Positions 34,166-42,687 of a stretch of 64,000 nt of DNA are shown here, in pieces (within the stretch, counting starts at the first letter, position 1; each line of letters begins with the position of its first letter). Below the pieces are notes generated by a model. The model made no database searches, had not been told where the DNA came from, and saw nothing but the letters and a program-made list of their open reading frames with translations. The stretch lies in NCBI RefSeq assembly GCF_947568225.1, contig NZ_CANOOQ010000001.1:620001-684000 (forward strand), read 5' to 3'. The position numbers and the translations under genes are program-made. This stretch comes from Faecalispora anaeroviscerum. GTDB lineage: Bacteria > Bacillota > Clostridia > Oscillospirales > Acutalibacteraceae.

Positions 34166-34280
34166 TATTTCATGAATACTAGCTTTCAGTGAACATAAAG
34201 ATTCTTCTCTTATCTTTGGTGGGCGAAGAATACAGAAACTTAAAAATGAATGCAATAATTTTTAGATTGGAGGAGAGTAA

Positions 34281-35579
34281 ATGACGCTGGACGAACAGAT
34301 GGAGCGCCTATTGGAGATGGATTCCGTGGTTTGCAAGGGAAAAGTCACCAATATTGTGGGCTCAATGATTGAAGTCAGCGGCATTTCTGCGAACGTCGGC
34401 GATATCTGCACCATAGATGGAGCGCAGGACTCCCCTCCGGTTCTGTCAGAGGTAGTCGGCTTTAAAACCGGGAACGTGCTTCTGGTGGCGTATGGTGACG
34501 TGAAGGGTGTGGGCCTTGGCAGCTTAGTTCGCTCTACCGGCCGAAAGCTGTGGATTCCGGTCGGCGATTTTTTGATTGGCCGGATCATCGATGCGACCGG
34601 CCACCCAATCGACGGCAAGGGAGAATTCCCAATGGGGGAACATTATGGAGTCGATTCGGCTTACATCAATCCGTTGGAGCGTCCCCGTATCAGCGAGCGG
34701 CTCACCTTTGGCATCAAGGCAATCGACGGGATGCTGACCATCGGCAAAGGGCAGAGAATGGGGATTTTCGCGGGCAGCGGTGTTGGAAAAAGCACACTGA
34801 TGGGGATGATCGCCAAAAACGTTACCGCGGACGTCAACGTAATTGCTTTGGTCGGTGAGCGCGGGCGTGAGGTTGCCGAGTTCATGGAAAAGGATCTTGG
34901 CCCCGAGGGGCTCGCGCGTTCCGTTCTGGTGGTGGCGACGTCGGATCAGCCGGCGATGTACCGCATGAAATGTGCGATGGTGGCTACCGCCGTCGCGGAA
35001 TATTTTAAGGATCAGGGCAAGGATGTTCTTTTGATGATGGATTCCCTGACCCGATTTGCTATGGCCCACCGCGAAATCGGCCTTGCGGCCGGTGAGCCTC
35101 CCATAGCACGCGGGTATACACCCGGCATCTATGCGGAGCTGCCGAAGCTCTTAGAGCGCAGTGGCAACTTTAAGCAAGGCTCCATTACAGGCATCTATAC
35201 GGTTCTGGTAGAGGGCGACGATACCAACGAGCCGATTTCCGATACCGTGCGTGGTATTATAGATGGACATATCGTGCTCAGCAGGGCACTGGCACACAAA
35301 AATCATTACCCGGCCATCGACGTCAACGCCAGCATTTCACGTTTAATGAACGACATCGTGCCGGAGGATCACCGCCAGGCAGCGGCAAAAATCCGCAACT
35401 GGCTCTCTGTTTACCGGCAAAACGAAGATCTGATCTCGATTGGAGCGTATAAGCCGGGGCTCAATTTCCGTCTGGATGAGGCGGTCAAGAAAACGGATTC
35501 CGTCAATCAGTTTTTATGCCAGCAGGTCAATGTGTGTTTTTCTTTTGAGGATACCGTTAAACTCATGAAAGAGATGTAG
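34281..35579 (+). CDS. fliI: Flagellar export ATPase FliI
   Basis: A hexameric ATPase of the flagellar type III export apparatus, related to F1-beta. The 432 residues carry Walker A GSGVGKST at 165-172, Walker B LLMMDSLTRFA near 252-262 and the GEPPIARGYTPGIYAELPK motif near 272-290. GGAGGAG precedes the ATG. A 115-base gap from fliH holds a small hairpin but no convincing promoter. Confidence 0.96.
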   Translation: MTLDEQMERLLEMDSVVCKGKVTNIVGSMIEVSGISANVGDICTIDGAQDSPPVLSEVVGFKTGNVLLVAYGDVKGVGLGSLVRSTGRKLWIPVGDFLIGRIIDATGHPIDGKGEFPMGEHYGVDSAYINPLERPRISERLTFGIKAIDGMLTIGKGQRMGIFAGSGVGKSTLMGMIAKNVTADVNVIALVGERGREVAEFMEKDLGPEGLARSVLVVATSDQPAMYRMKCAMVATAVAEYFKDQGKDVLLMMDSLTRFAMAHREIGLAAGEPPIARGYTPGIYAELPKLLERSGNFKQGSITGIYTVLVEGDDTNEPISDTVRGIIDGHIVLSRALAHKNHYPAIDVNASISRLMNDIVPEDHRQAAAKIRNWLSVYRQNEDLISIGAYKPGLNFRLDEAVKKTDSVNQFLCQQVNVCFSFEDTVKLMKEM

Positions 35580-35585
35580 CAAAGC

Positions 35586-36026
35586 ATGAAAAAATTTGTG
35601 TTCACATTGGAAAAAGTCCTCCGCTTTCATGAGCAGGAGCTGGATGTAAAAAAGCAGGAGCTGTCTGCTCTGCGGGCCAGTCTGCGCGAACTTGATCACG
35701 AGATTCAGCGTCTGAAACTCGAATTATCTCAACTGAATCAAGAAATGTCCCGTGCCATGATTTCCGGCCTGAACGCCAGAGATCTTGCGGTTTATAAAAT
35801 GTACTTCCGCACAACGGAGTTGGATATCCGCCGCCTGGAAACGCAGCGGGTTGACCTGCGAAACAAGGTGGAAGAAAAACAGGAAAGCGTCGTTCAGACA
35901 AATCAGGAAATATCCGGGTTGGAAAAGCTGCGTGACAAACAGCTCGATGAGTACACCGCCGGCTGCCGCAGGCAGCAGGAGCTGGAAATTGAGGAGTACG
36001 TTTCGCAGGGGATTAAAGTTTCCTGA
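35586..36026 (+). CDS. fliJ: Flagellar export chaperone FliJ
   Basis: A 146-residue antiparallel coiled coil (FVFTLEKVLRFHEQELDVKKQ at the front is the FliJ hallmark), which sits like the gamma stalk in the FliI ring. It starts 6 bases after fliI. In Bacillus an MgtE-like gene (ylxF) follows fliJ; it is missing here. Confidence 0.88.
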   Translation: MKKFVFTLEKVLRFHEQELDVKKQELSALRASLRELDHEIQRLKLELSQLNQEMSRAMISGLNARDLAVYKMYFRTTELDIRRLETQRVDLRNKVEEKQESVVQTNQEISGLEKLRDKQLDEYTAGCRRQQELEIEEYVSQGIKVS

Positions 36027-36199
36027 TGCTGTCTGAAGTTTATTTGATATCGCAACCTCACAGCGCAGGCGAAAGCAAAGCTTTCAGCACCTGAGAGAAC
36101 ATGGAATCATCGGTTTGGCGGTTGCTGTAATTGCAATTCTTTTCTGAAAAGCAGCTTCAAACTTATGATAGAATCTTATTTAAAAGGAGGTGAAAATGA
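36027..36199 (+). other. Structured fliJ-fliK intergenic segment
   Basis: No gene. A hairpin CAGG-C-GAAAGC-AAA-GCTTTC-AGCA-CCTG (about 36065-36093) lies within two competing outer pairings: GCAAC 36052-36056 with GTTGC 36121-36125, and ACAGC 36060-36064 with GCTGT 36124-36128. A strong AAAGGAGGTG ribosome site for fliK follows. It is a possible regulatory RNA element, with no match to a riboswitch I know. Confidence 0.4.
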
Positions 36200-37531
36200 A
36201 TGGTACAACAGGTTAATGTACAGCAAGTCAGCCTTCCAAAAGCAGAGCCAAAGGAGAAGATACAGCCGGAGCAGAGCAGCTTTAAAACCGCTCTGAAGAA
36301 AGCGGAAAGCTCTCTTCCATCCAAAGATGAGAATGGAACAGCGAATTCGCAGACGGTCGGCGAAGAGAAGGGGTCTGAGGAAGAAAAACTGCCTGAGGCC
36401 GGCCAGCAGAACAACAGCATTGTCTCTCCGCTGATGCTTTGGCTTCTGATGGGAAATTCCTCTTCCGAGGAACAGAATACAGCAGCTTCTGCAGATCTTC
36501 TTACCACAGCGGTTCAGCAGATATCTTCCACTTCCTCTGAAACAGCGCTGACGGCTCTCACGGCCATTGGTTCCACAACGGAAAAAACAGGAGTGACACT
36601 GCAGCAGCTTCTTTTGCAGCAGATGACCCCGAAGACGCTTGACTCTGAGTCTGCTGCCCAGACGACGAATTCGCCGATCGCACAGCAGACACAGCAGACA
36701 CAACAGACACAGCAGACACAGCAGGGGCAGACGCAAACGCTGCCGCTTCTCACTCCATTGCAGGAGGAAATGCCCGCACAGCCGATCGTGCAGGAAAAGG
36801 CGCTTCCGCAGCTTGCGGTGCAAACTGCCGACCTGCTTTCCGCTTCTTCCAAAACCGAGCAGAAAGGGAATAGCGCGGGTCAGGAGAGTTCCGCTCTTTC
36901 CGCAGATACTCACAGTACGGCTGTGACAATGCCCGTTCCAGCGCAGACCCAGCAGAATAACCTCGACTCCGCCTTATCCGGTCATACGCAGGAAAAAACA
37001 GCCGATACAACGGGAAGCACTTCCGAACAGAACAGCAATTTTGCGGCGATGTTCATCAGTCAGAACGATTCCGTTTCCGCTTCTTCCACGGCTCATGCTT
37101 CCGCCTCGTCAAAGCTTTCTGCCGGTACAGCCGCTCACCTGACGGAGCAGATCGTCAAAAATGTTCAAGCGAAAAATAACAGCTTCCGAATGGAGTTGTC
37201 CCCGCAGAATCTCGGCAAAATCTCCGTTTCTCTGAAAATGGAGCAGGGCCTGCTCGTGGTGGATATTCTCGCGGACAGTCCCAGAACGCAGAGCCTGCTG
37301 GCATCCGGTTCCGGCGAAATCCGTTCTTTGCTGGAGTCAGCCGTAGGTCAGCCCGTTCAGGTGACACAGCCGCCGCAGGACGCTCCCGCTTATTATCAGC
37401 AGGAACAGGAATCCTCCAGTCAGCAGCAGGACGAGCAGCACGGGCAGCGGCATCAGGATCAGAATCAGGAAACAACGGAAGATTTTCTCAGTGTTCTTCA
37501 GCAGATGAAGGAACAGAGCAGCATCCTATAA
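36200..37531 (+). CDS. fliK: Flagellar hook-length control protein FliK
   Basis: A secreted ruler that switches export from hook to filament subunits. The 443 residues are mostly low-complexity Gln/Ser/Thr-rich ruler sequence. The only conserved part is the C-terminal switch domain (about 312-395) with FRMELSPQNLGKISVSLKME and LLVVDILADSPRTQSLL. A Gln-Gln-Thr repeat coded by a 9-bp tandem repeat lies at nt 36682-36724. The tail is a Gln/His-rich stretch. Length in this family tracks hook length. Confidence 0.88.
   Translation: MVQQVNVQQVSLPKAEPKEKIQPEQSSFKTALKKAESSLPSKDENGTANSQTVGEEKGSEEEKLPEAGQQNNSIVSPLMLWLLMGNSSSEEQNTAASADLLTTAVQQISSTSSETALTALTAIGSTTEKTGVTLQQLLLQQMTPKTLDSESAAQTTNSPIAQQTQQTQQTQQTQQGQTQTLPLLTPLQEEMPAQPIVQEKALPQLAVQTADLLSASSKTEQKGNSAGQESSALSADTHSTAVTMPVPAQTQQNNLDSALSGHTQEKTADTTGSTSEQNSNFAAMFISQNDSVSASSTAHASASSKLSAGTAAHLTEQIVKNVQAKNNSFRMELSPQNLGKISVSLKMEQGLLVVDILADSPRTQSLLASGSGEIRSLLESAVGQPVQVTQPPQDAPAYYQQEQESSSQQQDEQHGQRHQDQNQETTEDFLSVLQQMKEQSSIL
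36682..36724 (+). repeat. 9-bp tandem repeat within fliK
   Basis: About 4.8 copies of ACAGCAGAC, the third with one base changed, coding (Q-Q-T)n. Slippage would change FliK length by three residues at a time without a frameshift. Confidence 0.85.
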
Positions 37532-37544
37532 AGGAGGTGTCGCA

Positions 37545-38195
37545 TTGGATATCAGCCAAATCAACAAATACAGCAGCGCATCCGCTACAAAAAGCAGTGC
37601 GAATTCTGCGGCTTCCCTCAGCATCGATCAGTTTTTAAGTCTGCTTGCGGCACAGCTTTCGAACCAGGATGTTCTGAACCCGACACAAGATACCGAGTTT
37701 GTGGCTCAGATGGCCCAGTTCACATCCTTGCAGGCGCTGGAGAATCTGAATCAGTATGCAAGCTATCAGTACGGCAGCTCGCTGATTGGAAAAAAGGTCA
37801 GCGCCGCAAAGTATGATACGACCGGTCAGTATGTTTCCGATATCGGAATCGTTACTCAGGCCGATTTCTCATCCGGAGATACGACCGTTACGGTCAACGG
37901 CACCGCATACGGGCTTTCCAGCATTATGGAAGTGGTTAATGATGCGAGCTACGGCTCTTATCAGTACGCAGCTTCTCTGGTGGGCAAAAAGGTTCAGGTC
38001 AGCGGCTACGATAAGTCTGGGAAGGTAGTGGAGAGTACGGGAACGGTTTCTTCCTGCAGCTTTGCTTCCGGTGAGGCCATGGTGGTTGTCGATGGCCAGA
38101 AATATACACTTTCCGCGGTACGTCAGGTTCTTTCTCAGGATTCGGATTCCCAAAGCCCCGATCCTAAAACTGATTCATCAGGTGCCTCGAACTAG
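37545..38195 (+). CDS. flgD: Flagellar hook-capping scaffold protein FlgD, with internal duplication
   Basis: FlgD caps the growing hook and is needed for FlgE polymerisation. The 216 residues have the conserved front (SLSIDQFLSLLAAQLSNQD, then EFVAQMAQFTSLQALENL). After it come two tandem copies of a 65-residue module with YQY at residues 74 and 139, each reading SL(I/V)GKKV, then YD, GxV, F-SG, V-G-Y-LS. This takes the place of the usual single module plus FnIII-like domain. The start is TTG 37545 behind AAAGGAGGTG. It lies 13 bases after fliK. Confidence 0.88.
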   Translation: MDISQINKYSSASATKSSANSAASLSIDQFLSLLAAQLSNQDVLNPTQDTEFVAQMAQFTSLQALENLNQYASYQYGSSLIGKKVSAAKYDTTGQYVSDIGIVTQADFSSGDTTVTVNGTAYGLSSIMEVVNDASYGSYQYAASLVGKKVQVSGYDKSGKVVESTGTVSSCSFASGEAMVVVDGQKYTLSAVRQVLSQDSDSQSPDPKTDSSGASN

Positions 38196-38243
38196 AATGC
38201 CTCAGGATGAACTGCTTTTTGAACCTGTCAAAAAGGAGTCGCT

Positions 38244-38651
38244 ATGAACGAGTTAGAGTTTAAGAAAAACTATTCCGCGTTGATCCCGCCAAGCTACGGT
38301 GTGACAAACACATCGCCGTCGCAGGTGCAGAAAACGCAGGAAAATCCCCAAAACAGTGAATTTGCTGCACTGGTGCGGCAGTCTCTTTCAAAGAACAGCC
38401 AGTTGAATTTCTCAAAGCACGCGGTTCAAAGACTGGAGTCTCGCTCCATTGAGCTTTCGCCCGAACGAATTACACAGCTCAGCGGTGCGGTAGAAAAAGC
38501 CAGAGCGAAGGGTGTGCATGATGCACTGATTTTGGATGGAAGCACAGCATTTATTGTAAATGTACCGAGCAGTACCGTCATCACCATGATGAACGATCAG
38601 GAAATGACAAATAACGTATTTACCAACATTGACGGAGCCGTTGTAATGTAA
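38244..38651 (+). CDS. TIGR02530-type flagellar operon protein
   Basis: A 135-residue conserved protein found between flgD and flgE in Firmicutes operons. The core reads FSKHAVQRLESRSIELSPER and HDALILDGSTAFIVNVPSST, which fits the family. Its function is not established; a hook-assembly chaperone or regulator is a reasonable guess from its place. Its own AAAGGAG ribosome site is present. A GC-rich hairpin (38671-38700) without a T run follows. Confidence 0.85.
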   Translation: MNELEFKKNYSALIPPSYGVTNTSPSQVQKTQENPQNSEFAALVRQSLSKNSQLNFSKHAVQRLESRSIELSPERITQLSGAVEKARAKGVHDALILDGSTAFIVNVPSSTVITMMNDQEMTNNVFTNIDGAVVM

Positions 38652-38738
38652 CCGGACCTCGCAGAGGAAGTTACCGGGCTTTGACCGATAGATAAGCCCG
38701 ACGGCTCACCAAATAGAAAGATTAGAGAGGTTACTTCT

Positions 38739-39995
38739 ATGTTAAGATCACTTTTTTCTGCTGTTTCTGGTCTGAAAGCCCATCAGACCAGAATGGATGT
38801 TATCGGAAATAACATTGCCAACGTAAATACCTATGGCTATAAATCTTCGCGTACTACCTTTCGTGATATGTACTATCAGACCATTTCATCTTCCACTTCG
38901 GCCAGCGGAACGCGCAGCGGCAGTAATGCTTCTCAGGTAGGTTACGGTGCTTCGGTCGGATCGGTCGATATTTTGAATACTCGTACCGGCTATGCTTCAA
39001 CGGGTAGCTCGATGGATTTGTATATCGATGGTGAAGGTTACTTTGTTGTTCAGGACGGCGCCGGCAACGAGCGCCTGACTCAGGTGGGTACCTTTGGGTT
39101 TGACGGTGACGGCAACCTGACCGACGGCAACGGTAACTTTATTTGCGGCTATTCCGTAGATAAGCTAAAGAGCACGGTTTCCGTTGGCGGCGCAAAGGTC
39201 GATTTTGGGCTGAAGGCCGACGGTACGAAAAACGGCGGCAAGGTAGTCGACGGAAAAGATGTCAGCTACCTCGAAGGGTATACCTTTAAGGTGGTTGACG
39301 GCGGTGCTTCCGCAACGCAGGCCGTTGCGGTTGACCCTACCGAAAAGACGATTACAGTTACTTTAAAAACAGCAGACATGACAAAACAAGGCCTGGAGAC
39401 CGCACTAAAGTCCACAACGTGGACCAGCACACTGATGGATGGTACTGACCCCGCAATTCTGAAAAACAGTGACGGCACTTATGTAAAGCTGTCTGATGTT
39501 CTGGATGCTTCCCTGATTAAGGTTGCGGATGCCGATACCACAGCCATTAAAGCGACCACCGGAAAAATTGCCGAAGAGGCTACCTTTCAAGGGGATGGTT
39601 CCGGTTCGGAATACCTGAAAAAAATCATCAATGACAAGGGCGAGATGAAGAATCTTGCGGTTGGCTCAGACGGTACAATCACTGGTGAGGCGACCGACGG
39701 CACGATTCAGATCATCGGTAAAATTGCCATTGCAAACGTTCCGAACCCCGACGCTCTGCAGCATGAAGGAAACTCCTATTACAAAGCGGTTAATAACACC
39801 GGTGTTATCACCTATACCACACCGGGCGAGGACAATACCGGCTCCCTGAAAAGTGGCGGTTTGGAATCCTCCAACGTAGACCTTGCAAATGAGTTTTCCG
39901 ATATGATCATGACCCAAAGAGGATTCCAGGCTAGCTCCAAAATGATTACAGTCAGCGATGAAATGCTGGAAACATTAGTAAATCTCAAACGATAA
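38739..39995 (+). CDS. flgE: Flagellar hook protein FlgE
   Basis: The hook subunit, 418 residues. The N-terminal motif is MLRSLFSAVSGLKAHQTRMD and NNIANVNTYGYKSS. The FlgE-type middle has DLYIDGEGYFVVQDGAG, and the C-terminal helix is ANEFSDMIMTQRGFQASSKM with ISDEMLETLVNLKR-like ending (VSDEMLETLVNLK). A variable Thr/Lys/Gly-rich insert of about 150 residues lies in the centre. It precedes flbD, as is usual. Confidence 0.94.
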   Translation: MLRSLFSAVSGLKAHQTRMDVIGNNIANVNTYGYKSSRTTFRDMYYQTISSSTSASGTRSGSNASQVGYGASVGSVDILNTRTGYASTGSSMDLYIDGEGYFVVQDGAGNERLTQVGTFGFDGDGNLTDGNGNFICGYSVDKLKSTVSVGGAKVDFGLKADGTKNGGKVVDGKDVSYLEGYTFKVVDGGASATQAVAVDPTEKTITVTLKTADMTKQGLETALKSTTWTSTLMDGTDPAILKNSDGTYVKLSDVLDASLIKVADADTTAIKATTGKIAEEATFQGDGSGSEYLKKIINDKGEMKNLAVGSDGTITGEATDGTIQIIGKIAIANVPNPDALQHEGNSYYKAVNNTGVITYTTPGEDNTGSLKSGGLESSNVDLANEFSDMIMTQRGFQASSKMITVSDEMLETLVNLKR

Positions 39996-40004
39996 TTGAA
40001 AATG

Positions 40005-40046
40005 ACCACCGTTCCTGAACCGGAAGCCGGTTCGGGAACGGCGGTT
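40005..40046 (+). other. Strong intra-operon hairpin between flgE and flbD
   Basis: ACC-x-CCGTTCC-x-GAACCGG pairs with CCGGTTC-x-GGAACGG-x-GGT around AAG. It is followed only by TTCAATT, so it is more likely a processing or partial attenuation site, lowering downstream expression after the abundant hook protein, than a full terminator. Confidence 0.6.
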
Positions 40047-40069
40047 CAATTCAAAGAGGGATGTGCGGT

Positions 40070-40270
40070 ATGATAGAGCTGACGAATATGAATGGCATAA
40101 CGTTTGTACTCAACAGTAGCCTGATCGAAACCATTGAACTGATTCCGGAAACAAAGGTAACAACGACAACGGGTAAATATTTTCTTGTTCAGGAAAAACC
40201 GGAAGAAATCGTAATAAAGGTGATTGATTACAATCGAAAGATTTTCCAGAACGTCATTCGTACTTCGTAG
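40070..40270 (+). CDS. flbD: Flagellar protein FlbD
   Basis: A 66-residue protein of the FlbD/SwrD family: MIELTNMNGITFVLNSSLIE, then PETKVTTTTGKYFLVQE and a Val/Ile-rich tail. SwrD in Bacillus increases stator power. I chose ATG 40070, 9 bases after AGAGGG; an ATG at 40061 abuts the ribosome site. motA, motB and fliL usually follow in Clostridia but are missing here. Confidence 0.88.
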   Translation: MIELTNMNGITFVLNSSLIETIELIPETKVTTTTGKYFLVQEKPEEIVIKVIDYNRKIFQNVIRTS

Positions 40271-40405
40271 TGTGATACATTCCGGCTCCCAGTATAGAGC
40301 CGTCCGGGTCCTCCGGAGCTGTCCTCGGGTGTTTCGCGAGGGTTAGGACTTCATTATAGATTACTATACGAGCAGATTTTAACTTGACGAGGGATTGGTG
40401 GTACT
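40271..40405 (+). other. GC-rich structured flbD-fliM gap
   Basis: There is no gene in these 135 bases. Three small inverted repeats are visible: GGCTC/GAGCC near 40285-40305, TCCGG/CCGGA near 40306-40320 and GTCCTCG/CGAGG-GGAC near 40320-40350. This is where fliL (and often motAB) stands in related operons, so it may be a deletion scar. Confidence 0.4.
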
Positions 40406-41404
40406 ATGGCGGAAATATTGTCGCAGCAGCAAATCGACGAGTTGCTGGGCAGTTTGCAAAGTGGAAATGTCGATTTTAAAGATGTTGAAACCCAATCAAG
40501 CGGCCCAAAAGTAAAAGAATATGACTTTATGTCGCCCAAAAAGTTCTCGCGAGAGCAGCTGAAGTTATTGGATAATATTTTTGATAACTTTGCGCGAATG
40601 CTTAGCCTGCAGTTGGCCAGTATGCTTCGCATCTCGTGCCAGATGGAAATTTTGCAAGTAGAGGAAGAGGACTATAAGGAATTCAACAATGCGCTCAATG
40701 ATTCTGTTTTGGTCGCGATGATCGGTATGCATAATCAGGACCACCGCATCGACGACAAACAGATTCTGCTGGAGCTGTCGCGCCCGATTTCGTTTTCGAT
40801 TATTGATCGTATGCTGGGGGGGAACGGATCTGGGTACAACGTAGACCGGGATTATACGGAAATTGAACTTGCGCTCATGGAGTATTTATTCAAACAGATG
40901 CTTACTCTGCTGAGGAATTCCTGGTCCAATTACATTGAAATTGATCATACGCTCGATGTGATCGAAACAAATTCGCGTTTAATGCAGTCGATACAGCCCG
41001 ATGAATCTGTCGCCATTGTGGTTATTGAAATCACACTGGAGGATAATTTAAAGGGAAATATGAACATATGTCTGCCAGCCGCTTCTCTGGAAGAGATTTT
41101 TAAAGTCTTTAACTCCAAATACATTAAAATTCCACGTAAGGATGACCCTGAGGTGGAGCAGGAACGCAAAGAGATCATCATGAAAGGCCTGAAAGCATCG
41201 CCGCTTTATGTCTCGGCCATGCTTGGAAAAACGCAAATAACACTGAAGGACTTTTTAGGCCTTCAGGTTGGGGATGTGATCACCCTAAATACGCCGCTTG
41301 AAGAAAACCAGATCACGGTCTGTGTGGAAAACCTCCCATGGTTTACCGGGGTAATTGGAACCAAAAAGAAAAAATATGCGGTGAAAATTGATCAAATTCT
41401 ATAA
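40406..41404 (+). CDS. fliM: Flagellar motor switch protein FliM
   Basis: FliM forms the middle of the C ring and receives CheY-P. The 332 residues open with the CheY-binding peptide ILSQQQIDELLGSLQSG, continue with the CheC-like middle domain (RPISFSIIDRMLGGNGSG) and end with a SpoA-type C domain (GKTQITLKDFLGLQVGDVI). Length is normal. Confidence 0.95.
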   Translation: MAEILSQQQIDELLGSLQSGNVDFKDVETQSSGPKVKEYDFMSPKKFSREQLKLLDNIFDNFARMLSLQLASMLRISCQMEILQVEEEDYKEFNNALNDSVLVAMIGMHNQDHRIDDKQILLELSRPISFSIIDRMLGGNGSGYNVDRDYTEIELALMEYLFKQMLTLLRNSWSNYIEIDHTLDVIETNSRLMQSIQPDESVAIVVIEITLEDNLKGNMNICLPAASLEEIFKVFNSKYIKIPRKDDPEVEQERKEIIMKGLKASPLYVSAMLGKTQITLKDFLGLQVGDVITLNTPLEENQITVCVENLPWFTGVIGTKKKKYAVKIDQIL

Positions 41405-41428
41405 TTTTCAAATGGAAAGGTGATTTCT

Positions 41429-42652
41429 ATGGAGCCTAACGGGTCTAACCACGAGGAACTGATGTCGCCAATGGAAGTCGACAGTATTGGCGAAATCATG
41501 AATATCAGCCTGGGATCGTCTGCAACTACAGTCTCTACTCTGTTGGAACAGCGCGTGAACATTACCACACCCCGGGTAACCGTCGTCACGGCGCAGGAAT
41601 TTGAGTTTAAGGGCCTTGAGCCTGCAGTGGCAGTCGAAATCAATTATGTCAGCGGTCTGGACGGAACAAATGTAATGGTTCTCAAAGAGTCAGATGTTCG
41701 TATCATTGTCGGTCTGCTGCTGCAAACAGAATACTCTGAGGAAGATTTTGTCCTGGATGAAATGAGCCTCGGTGCAATTTGTGAAGTAATGAATCAAATG
41801 ATGGGCGCTTCGTCCACTGCGCTTTCGCAGCTTTTGAACCGCCCGATTAACATATCGCCGCCAAGTTCCTTTAAAATTGAGAATGCCGAGCAGTTCAAGC
41901 AGAAATACTTCAATGACGACGAGCCAATCATCGCCATCCATTTTAACCTGATGATCGGCGATTTAACGAACAGTGAATTCATCAGTTTAATGAGCCTTGG
42001 CCTGGCGAAAGACCTGATTTCCAGCTTTGGGTTCGGCAGTTCCTCTCTGGAAGAGACGCCTCAGACGGTGGCTCCGGTGGCTCCGGTGGCTCCGGCTCCG
42101 GCAGCTCCGGTGGAACCCACGCCGCCCCCGGCTGCAGCACCCCCCACATCGGCGGCCTATCCGGCTCAGTCGGCCTACGTAGCCCCTCCCAATCAGCAGC
42201 AGGCTGGCTTTGTGCAAACCGCTTACGGTGTTCCGGCTGCGGCTTACAGTGCGCCGCCTGTTCCCATGGCTCCGCCTGTGCCGGTAATCCGTGGCGGGAA
42301 TATGCGCCAGCCGGAGAGCCCGGCGTATGAGATCCAGAATGCATCCTATCAGAACTTTGATGAGCAGGAAACCATTTTAACAAGCGATCAGTCCAATAAT
42401 CTTAATATGATTCTCTCTGTGCCGCTTGAGGTAACGGTAGAAATCGGCAGTACCAAGCGAAAAATCAAGGAAATTCTCGATTTCACCTCGGGTACAATCT
42501 TAGAGCTGGACAAACAGGCCGGTTCCCAGGTGGATATTTTTGTCAACGGTCAGCAGATTGCGAAGGGCGACGTTGTTGTAGTGGATGATTACTATGGAGT
42601 TCGTATTACCGAAATATCAAGTAATGTTGATATTATTAATGCATTAAAATAA
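41429..42652 (+). CDS. fliY: Flagellar motor switch phosphatase FliY
   Basis: The Gram-positive fusion of a CheC-like CheY-P phosphatase with a FliN C-ring domain, 407 residues. It has two phosphatase half-sites (SIGEIMNISLGSSATTVS near 21-38 and LGAICEVMNQMMGAS near 115-130), a Pro/Ala-rich linker (about 205-300, with PVAPVAPAPAAP) and a C-terminal SpoA/FliN domain (VPLEVTVEIGSTKRKIKEIL). The N terminus (MEPNGSNHEELMSP) lacks the LSQ-x-EIDALL CheY-binding peptide of Bacillus FliY. I chose ATG 41429 with AAAGGTGA ahead; the frame opens at a GTG at 41420 that lies in that site. Confidence 0.93.
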   Translation: MEPNGSNHEELMSPMEVDSIGEIMNISLGSSATTVSTLLEQRVNITTPRVTVVTAQEFEFKGLEPAVAVEINYVSGLDGTNVMVLKESDVRIIVGLLLQTEYSEEDFVLDEMSLGAICEVMNQMMGASSTALSQLLNRPINISPPSSFKIENAEQFKQKYFNDDEPIIAIHFNLMIGDLTNSEFISLMSLGLAKDLISSFGFGSSSLEETPQTVAPVAPVAPAPAAPVEPTPPPAAAPPTSAAYPAQSAYVAPPNQQQAGFVQTAYGVPAAAYSAPPVPMAPPVPVIRGGNMRQPESPAYEIQNASYQNFDEQETILTSDQSNNLNMILSVPLEVTVEIGSTKRKIKEILDFTSGTILELDKQAGSQVDIFVNGQQIAKGDVVVVDDYYGVRITEISSNVDIINALK

Positions 42653-42687
42653 AGAATAAGGATTTCATTTTATAGGAGGAACGAATC

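Noticed and set aside
36027..36199. c-di-GMP (GEMM) riboswitch ahead of fliK
   Set aside because: CGAAAG and CAAAGC strings caught the eye, but the conserved CACGCACAGGGCAAACC and receptor parts are missing.
42061..42110. Proline/alanine codon repeat in fliY as a CRISPR-like or mobile repeat
   Set aside because: It codes the flexible PVAPVAPAP linker in frame; no spacers and no second copy elsewhere.
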